This document shows positions 13,593 through 18,392 of a stretch of 18,392 nt of DNA, piece by piece (positions within the stretch are counted from its first letter, which is position 1; each line of letters starts with the position of its first letter). The notes beneath the pieces are model-generated. The model was not told where the DNA came from, did not search any database, and saw nothing but the letters and a program-made list of their open reading frames with translations. Origin of the DNA: Bacillota bacterium (GTDB lineage: Bacteria > Bacillota > Clostridia > Christensenellales > Borkfalkiaceae); contig QAKM01000059.1 in NCBI GenBank assembly GCA_003343805.1, positions 1 to 18,392 on the forward strand, given 5' to 3'. Position numbers and translations under genes: made by a program.

Positions 13593-13628
13593 GCCGCGGC
13601 GGCCTGTACGGGTCGCCGCGGCGTTTTT
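13593..13628. terminator. terminator after mrp
   Basis: GCCGCGGCG (13593-13601) and CGCCGCGGC (13614-13622) form a perfect 9-bp stem extended by three inner pairs. It lies 13 bp after the mrp stop. On the minus strand AAAATTTT follows; on the plus strand GTTTTT follows, so it may work in both directions and insulates the peptide promoter just beyond it. Confidence 0.7.
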
Positions 13629-13635
13629 ATGCAGA

Positions 13636-14487
13636 TTATTCTTCGGGGGTGGCGCGGACGATCTCGCGCGAGGAGGAAATGACGGAGAAGAGCTCCTTCA
13701 ATGCGTCCGTATCGGCGAACTCGATCATGCCCTCGTCGGCAAGCTGGGCGAACTTCGGGTCGATGGGAAGGCGCGCCGCCGCGGGGAACTTGTGCTCCAT
13801 CGCAAGCGCCGCCGCCTTGCTCGGGCCAAAGGGTTCGATCGTTCTGCCGCAGCCCGGGCAGGTGAGATAACTCATATTCTCCACAAGCCCCAAGACGGGG
13901 ACCTTCATCATGTCCGCCATGTTGACCGCCTTCTTGACGATCATCTCCACAAGGTCCTGCGGGGTGGTGACGATGACGACGCCGCTTAAGGGGATGCTCT
14001 GAAAGACGGTGAGCGGCACGTCGCCCGTTCCCGGGGGCATATCGATGAACATGATGTCGACGTCGTCCCACACGACGTCCGTCCAGAACTGCTGCGCCGC
14101 GCCCGCGATGAGCGTGCCGCGCCAGATGACGGGATCGTCTTCATGCTCTAAAAGCGAATTCATCGACATCATCTGGATGCCGCTTCCCGAGACGAGGGGA
14201 TAGATCTCCCCTTCCGTGCCGCGCGCCCGATCGTGCACGCCGAACATTTTGGGGATGGACGGGCCCGTGATGTCGGCATCGAGCACCGCCGTGCGGAGAC
14301 CGAGCTTGTTTGCGTGCGCCGCTAAAAGTGCCGTGACGAGCGATTTGCCCACGCCGCCCTTGCCGCTTGCGACGGCGACGACGCGCTTTACCTTCGCGTC
14401 GGGGTGAAGGGGCTTGATGAAGGACTGCTTATCGCGCGAGGAACAGTTGCTGCTGCAGGAGGAGCAGTCGTGCGTACATTCTGCCAT
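13636..14487 (-). CDS. mrp: Mrp/NBP35-family iron-sulfur carrier ATPase
   Basis: A cytoplasmic P-loop ATPase (Mrp/ApbC/NBP35) that binds and delivers Fe-S clusters to apoproteins. The 283-residue protein has the deviant Walker A GKGGVGKS at 42-49, DADITGPS at 70-77, the IDMPPGTGD block at 148-156, TTPQD, and the CPGC cluster ligands Cys210 and Cys213. An N-terminal extension carries four Cys (4, 8, 11 and 15) in a C-x3-C-x2-C-x3-C spacing, which may bind a further metal or cluster. It starts at 14487 with an AAGGAAG-type site upstream and its own promoter at 14520-14548, directly after the ABC exporter genes. A terminator follows at 13593-13628. The family and fold are sure; the client proteins are unknown. 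Confidence 0.95.
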   Translation of the reverse strand: MAECTHDCSSCSSNCSSRDKQSFIKPLHPDAKVKRVVAVASGKGGVGKSLVTALLAAHANKLGLRTAVLDADITGPSIPKMFGVHDRARGTEGEIYPLVSGSGIQMMSMNSLLEHEDDPVIWRGTLIAGAAQQFWTDVVWDDVDIMFIDMPPGTGDVPLTVFQSIPLSGVVIVTTPQDLVEMIVKKAVNMADMMKVPVLGLVENMSYLTCPGCGRTIEPFGPSKAAALAMEHKFPAAARLPIDPKFAQLADEGMIEFADTDALKELFSVISSSREIVRATPEE

Positions 14488-14519
14488 AGATCTTTGCTTC
14501 CTTATCGTTTTTCCCGCCC

Positions 14520-14548
14520 ATTGTACTCCCTTTTGAAGGGAATGTCAA
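14520..14548 (-). promoter_or_regulatory. promoter of mrp
   Basis: On the minus strand TTGACA (14543-14548), 17 bases and TACAAT (14520-14525), placed between the stop of the upstream ABC gene and mrp. The predicted start near 14513 gives a leader of about 26 bases. The spacer holds a perfect palindrome (14527-14541). Confidence 0.82.
14527..14541. promoter_or_regulatory. palindrome inside the mrp promoter spacer
   Basis: TCCCTTTTGAAGGGA is a perfect 6+3+6 inverted repeat lying wholly between the -35 and -10 boxes. This is a classic repressor position, so it is a candidate operator. The regulator is unknown. Confidence 0.45.
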
Positions 14549-14549
14549 A

Positions 14550-16325
14550 TCATTTGCGCATATTGAGGGCATAGTAGCGGCCGCGGCGCGCCATGAGCTC
14601 CTCGTGCGAGCCCTCTTCGGCGATGCCCTTGTCGGCGATGTAGAGGATGCGGTCGGCCTTGCGGATGGTGGAGAGGCGGTGCGCCACGATGAACGCCGTC
14701 TTGCCCGCAAGGATGGTGTCGAGCGCGCCCTGGATCAAGAGCTCGGTCTCCGAATCGATGGCGCTCGTCGCTTCGTCCAGAATGATGATGCGGGGGTTTT
14801 TGAGCACGATGCGCGCGAAGGAGATGAGCTGCTTTTCCCCTGCCGAGAGCCCCTCGCCGCGCTCGCCGAGCTGGGAGAAAAAGCCTTCGGGGAAACGGGC
14901 GGCAACGCGGTCGGCAAAGATGCGCCTGGCCGCCTCGATGCACGCCTCGTCCGTCGCCTCGGGGGTGCCATACCGGATGTTATCGAGAATGCTCCCGCGG
15001 AAGAGGAAGGGCTCCTGCATGAGGACACCGATCTCCTTGCGCAGGGAGTGCAGCGTGACGTCCTTGACGTTGTGCCCGTCCACGGTGACGCTCCCCTCCC
15101 CCACGTCGTAAAAGCGGGTGAGGAGGTTGATGACTGTCGTCTTGCCCGCGCCCGTGGGGCCGACGAGGGCGATCTTTTCGCCGGGGCGGACGTGCAGATC
15201 GAAGTGTTCGAGGACGGGGATACCCGGCTCGTAGCCGAACGTGACGTCGTTGAAGTCCACCCTTCCCTCGATGTCGTGCAGGACGGCGGCGCCCTGTTTG
15301 TCCGCAATGGAGACGGGGGTATCGATGGTCTCGTAGATGCGTTCGAGGTTCGCCGAGACCTGCGCGAGCTGCTGCAAAATGGCGGTGATCTGCAGAAGCG
15401 GCTCCGAGCACAGCCCCATGTAGAGGAGGAAGGCGATGACGGTGCCTGCGATCGAGGCGTCGCCCGCCGACATCAGGGCGAAGGCGACGGCGTAGAGGGC
15501 GAGCGTGCCCGCGTTCCAGAAAAATTCCGAGACGGGCGCGTTGAGCTCGTTGCGGCGCACGATCTTCATCCACGTCTTAAAGCTGTCCTCCTGCAGGTCG
15601 TAGTAGACCTTCTGGTTGTAATCGGAACGGTTGTAGTTCTTGATGACCTTCTCGCCCATGATGGATTCGACGATGAAGGCGTTGCGGTTGCTGTTCTTGG
15701 CGCGGTGGGTGCGGAAGAGCTTCCTCACCGCCGATTTGACGAGCAGAACGCACACGGTGAGCGGGATAAGCGCCGCGTAGACGACGGCCGTCAGAAGCGG
15801 GCTGATGCAAAGCATGAGCACGGTGCCGACGACGATCTTGAGGACGCTGACGATGGCATCGAGGAGATAGGACGTGAAGAAGTCGGCGAGCTCGTTGATG
15901 TACTCGGTGACGCGGATGGAGATCTTGCCTGCGGGGCGGGTGTCGTAGTACTCGAAGGGGAGCTCCTGCAGATGCGAGAAGATCTCGCGGCGAAGGTCGG
16001 TGATGATGCCGTGCCCCACCGTCCCCATGATGGAGCGGTAGAAATAGGGCAAGAGCGCCGTTAAAAGCCCGATGCCGGCGAGCCCCGCCATGTAGAGAAG
16101 GAAGGTGCGCGTCCGCGCCTCCTCCATCGGGATGACCTCGTTGATGACCGCGCGGATGATGGCGGGCGGCAGGAGGGAGAGCACCGAGGAGAAGATGAGA
16201 AGGAAGAGCGCCGTCAAGAACAGTTTTTTGTAGGGCGCGATGCGCTTTAAGATGCGGCCGAGGTACTTGACGTCCACCTTGTCCGTCTTGACCTCTTCGT
16301 CCATGAAATAGGTGTTGCGCTTCAC
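14550..16325 (-). CDS. ABC exporter half-transporter, subunit with canonical Walker B
   Basis: The second subunit of a heterodimeric ABC exporter, 591 residues: an N-terminal six-helix transmembrane domain (about 30-330) fused to a nucleotide-binding domain. Walker A is GPTGAGKT at 389-396, the Q-loop Gln is at 437, Walker B is IIILDE with catalytic Glu518, and the H-loop His is at 549. The signature is LSAGE (493-497) instead of LSGGQ, i.e. degenerate. Translation probably starts at GTG (16325-16323), which overlaps the TGA of the upstream gene by four bases and has GGGAGGGCGG before it; an ATG at codon 8 lacks a site. The overlap implies coupled, equimolar synthesis of both subunits. The substrate (drug, lipid or peptide) cannot be told. 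Confidence 0.94.
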   Translation of the reverse strand: MKRNTYFMDEEVKTDKVDVKYLGRILKRIAPYKKLFLTALFLLIFSSVLSLLPPAIIRAVINEVIPMEEARTRTFLLYMAGLAGIGLLTALLPYFYRSIMGTVGHGIITDLRREIFSHLQELPFEYYDTRPAGKISIRVTEYINELADFFTSYLLDAIVSVLKIVVGTVLMLCISPLLTAVVYAALIPLTVCVLLVKSAVRKLFRTHRAKNSNRNAFIVESIMGEKVIKNYNRSDYNQKVYYDLQEDSFKTWMKIVRRNELNAPVSEFFWNAGTLALYAVAFALMSAGDASIAGTVIAFLLYMGLCSEPLLQITAILQQLAQVSANLERIYETIDTPVSIADKQGAAVLHDIEGRVDFNDVTFGYEPGIPVLEHFDLHVRPGEKIALVGPTGAGKTTVINLLTRFYDVGEGSVTVDGHNVKDVTLHSLRKEIGVLMQEPFLFRGSILDNIRYGTPEATDEACIEAARRIFADRVAARFPEGFFSQLGERGEGLSAGEKQLISFARIVLKNPRIIILDEATSAIDSETELLIQGALDTILAGKTAFIVAHRLSTIRKADRILYIADKGIAEEGSHEELMARRGRYYALNMRK

Positions 16326-18142
16326 AGTTCCGCCCTCCCGTACGAAGAATCGTCGAGCTGTCCGTCGCTCGTCTGCAGGTGATAGACCGCCGCGAACGCG
16401 CCGTTCTTTGCGATGAGTTCCTCGGCCGTGCCCCGCTCGATGATCTCGCCGTCGCGGAGATAGATGATCTCGTCGCAGTCGAGGACGGAGGAGACGCGGT
16501 GCGCGGCGATGACGAGCGTGCTGTCGGGGCAGTGTTCCTTGATGGAGGTGAGCACGCGGCGCTCCGTCGCCATATCGAGCGCCGAGGAGGCGTCGTCGAG
16601 GACGAGGACGGGCGCGCCCTTGATGAGCGCCCGCGCGATGGAGAGGCGCTGCTTCTGCCCGCCCGAAAGGCCCACGCCGCGCTCGCCCACCACCGTCTCA
16701 TAGCCCGCTTCGAGCTTGCCGATGAACTGGTCGGCCTGCGCGATCTGCGTGGCGCGCACGACTTCCTCTTCGGGAACGTCGGGATGCGCGAAGGCGATGT
16801 TGGCGTCCACCGTGTTGGAGAAGAGAAAGACGTCCTGGAAGACGTAGGCGAACTCCGAGCGGAGCGCCTCTAAGGAGTACTCGCGGATGTCGGTGCCGTC
16901 GAGGGTGATGTCCCCCGCCGTCACGTCGTAGATGCGGCTCAGGCTCTTGAGAAGGACCGATTTGCCGCTGCCCGTGCCCCCCATGACGCCCAGCTTCTTG
17001 CCGTAGGGAAGATCGAGCGTGATGTGCTTTAAGACGGGCTTTTCGCCGAGGGTCAGAGAGACGTCCTCAAAGCGGAAGTGCGGCCTTTGCGGCGCGGTGC
17101 GGAGGGCGCGGCTGTCGTGGATGGCGCCCTCTTCGGTGAGGAACTTTTTGAGGCGCGCGCCCGAGACGAGCTGATTCTGCATCATGTAGAAGGAGCGGCT
17201 GATCTGCATGATGTGCGAGATGATCTTGGTGACGTACGTTGTCGCCGCCGTGAGCGCGCCGAGGGCGATGCTGCCGCTCAAAACGAGCGCGAACGCGACG
17301 CACACGGTGCCCACATACCCCACCTGCTGGCAGAGCGTGAAGATGCTGTTGTATTTGGCGGAGAGCCTGGCTTCCTGCTTGTTGAGGGCATAGACGCGCT
17401 CGTTGTCGCGGTCGAACTTGTGCATCTCCGTCTCTTCGCCCGCGAAAGAGCGCACGATGCGCACGGCGTCGATGTTCTCCTGCACCGTCAAATTGATGGC
17501 GGAATAGCTCTCGCGGATCTCCTTGAAGAGCACTTTTGCCTGCTTCAGATAGCGCACGAGCGCCACCGTGAAGAAGGGCGCGACGGCGACGGGGAGGAAG
17601 AGAAGGCGCCAGTCGAGCATGGTGAGCGTGACGACGGAGAGCACGATGACGATGACCGAGTCGAAGATGTTTAAGATCATGCGCGAATACAGCTCCTTGA
17701 AGGAGATGGTGTCGCGGTTCATCGTGGTGAGGAGCTCGCCCACGTTGTAGCGGGAGAGCGTTTCGCCGTCGAGCTCTAAAAGTTTGGCGTATGTTTCGGC
17801 GCGCAGCGTGCATTCCATCGAGACGCCGCACCACTGGAAGGTGACGTTCTTCGCATACAGGAGCACGATGCGGACGAGAAAGACGCCCGCAAACAGCAGG
17901 ACGAGGTGCAAAAAGAGCTCCCCCGAGGCAGGCGCGCCGAGACGGCCGTCGAAGAGGAATTGAATGAAGCCCTCGTCGACGGGCGAGGAAGGGTCGTAGG
18001 CGATCACATAGTCGATGATGCCCGCCGAGAGCAGGGGCAGCAGCAGGTCGCACAAAATGGCGATGAGCGAGAAAAGTTTGACGAGGATGTCGAGCGGAAG
18101 ATATTTTTTCCAATACTTCCAGCCGAAACGGAAGATGTCCAT
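16322..18142 (-). CDS. ABC exporter half-transporter, subunit with degenerate Walker B
   Basis: The first subunit of the exporter pair, 606 residues from ATG at 18142 (MDIFRFGWKYWKKYLP start, typical of this subgroup; AAGAGGTG just upstream). The open frame extends 67 codons upstream into repeat sequence, which I exclude. The transmembrane domain spans about 15-325; the nucleotide-binding domain has Walker A GGTGSGKS at 388-395, the Q-loop Gln436, a canonical LSGGQ at 492-496, Walker B VLVLDD with Asp517 where a catalytic Glu is expected, and H-loop His548. Together with LSAGE in the partner this makes one degenerate and one working ATP site, the hallmark of heterodimeric exporters such as BmrCD or TM287/288. 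No promoter was recognised upstream within the window. Confidence 0.94.
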   Translation of the reverse strand: MDIFRFGWKYWKKYLPLDILVKLFSLIAILCDLLLPLLSAGIIDYVIAYDPSSPVDEGFIQFLFDGRLGAPASGELFLHLVLLFAGVFLVRIVLLYAKNVTFQWCGVSMECTLRAETYAKLLELDGETLSRYNVGELLTTMNRDTISFKELYSRMILNIFDSVIVIVLSVVTLTMLDWRLLFLPVAVAPFFTVALVRYLKQAKVLFKEIRESYSAINLTVQENIDAVRIVRSFAGEETEMHKFDRDNERVYALNKQEARLSAKYNSIFTLCQQVGYVGTVCVAFALVLSGSIALGALTAATTYVTKIISHIMQISRSFYMMQNQLVSGARLKKFLTEEGAIHDSRALRTAPQRPHFRFEDVSLTLGEKPVLKHITLDLPYGKKLGVMGGTGSGKSVLLKSLSRIYDVTAGDITLDGTDIREYSLEALRSEFAYVFQDVFLFSNTVDANIAFAHPDVPEEEVVRATQIAQADQFIGKLEAGYETVVGERGVGLSGGQKQRLSIARALIKGAPVLVLDDASSALDMATERRVLTSIKEHCPDSTLVIAAHRVSSVLDCDEIIYLRDGEIIERGTAEELIAKNGAFAAVYHLQTSDGQLDDSSYGRAEL

Positions 18143-18190
18143 GAGGCACCTCTTGAGGGTCGAAAAAATGGTTTGGGGGGAGGGCGGTTT

Positions 18191-18392
18191 GTACTCCTTC
18201 CGCCGCGCGCCCGCAAGAGCGGGCGCGCGGCACCTCCATTGACAGGGCTCCCGCAAAGATTTTGCGAAGCAAAAGATTTGTGGGAAAAGGAGACGCAGGC
18301 GCGGAAAGCGTGGGGATGGCGTGAGGCATCCCCCGCACTGCACGCCTTGCGGCGACGCGGCGGCTCTCTCAAAGAGGGCGCCAAGGAGGGAA
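18191..18392. repeat. palindromic repeats upstream of the ABC exporter
   Basis: A unit of the ACTCC...GGCAAG family at 18191-18256 has a 13-bp GC stem (GCCGCGCGCCCGC arm, AAGA loop). It is followed by a GA/GA hairpin at 18250-18284 (arms CCCGCAAA and TTTGTGGG outside, TTTTGC and GCAAAA inside, GAA loop) and a degenerate further unit at about 18340-18392 cut by the window edge. No gene or clear promoter is visible. Confidence 0.6.

Overview
The window looks like chromosomal DNA of a high-GC member of the Bacillota, class Clostridia, probably an uncultured gut anaerobe. The evidence is a pta-ackA acetate operon, a class III fructose-bisphosphatase, the Firmicute tRNA enzyme TmcAL, canonical sigma-A-type promoters and strong AGGAGG-type ribosome binding sites. 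The genus cannot be fixed from the sequence. Ten genes are clear. One further 34-residue peptide gene is short but well supported by its signals. There are no rRNA or tRNA genes, no CRISPR array and no transposase.

Layout from left to right: a hairpin-rich tail (1-194); ackA and pta on the minus strand (195-2469) with a promoter before pta; tmcAL on the plus strand (2648-3838), divergent from pta; a 640-bp non-coding block (3839-4480) with two tandem copies of a structured three-hairpin element, a plus-strand terminator and palindromic repeats; grpB-like and fbp genes on the minus strand (4481-6976), translationally linked; a minus-strand lipoprotein glycoside hydrolase of family 43 (7122-9071) with its own promoter and terminator; a second repeat cluster (about 9400-9790); two overlapping flavoprotein genes on the minus strand (9797-12450); and a plus-strand gene with a histone-like Lys/Ala/Pro tail joined to two DUF1508/YegP repeats (12552-13202). 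Next comes a compact 340-bp convergent locus (13233-13573) resembling a type I toxin-antitoxin module. It is followed on the minus strand by an Mrp/NBP35 iron-sulfur ATPase (13636-14487), a heterodimeric ABC exporter (14550-18142) and another repeat-rich edge.

Functional themes: Pta and AckA convert acetyl-CoA to acetate with ATP formation. TmcAL, divergent from them, uses acetate and ATP to acetylate the wobble cytidine of elongator tRNA-Met, so producer and consumer of acetate sit side by side. Fbp serves gluconeogenesis. The GH43 protein probably cleaves arabinan outside the cell. The ABC pair shows one canonical and one degenerate ATP site, as expected of a heterodimeric exporter.

The most interesting part is 13233-13573. 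Two facing promoters, each TTGACA with 17-bp spacing, are followed by nearly identical first 36-38 transcribed bases in inverted orientation. One drives a 34-residue hydrophobic peptide with an almost perfect extended Shine-Dalgarno. The other drives a short RNA that ends at a terminator overlapping the peptide gene's stop codon. Second in interest are the intergenic structured repeats, whose stems differ in sequence between copies yet stay paired. Also notable are a probably leaderless flavoprotein transcript and palindromes placed inside promoters.
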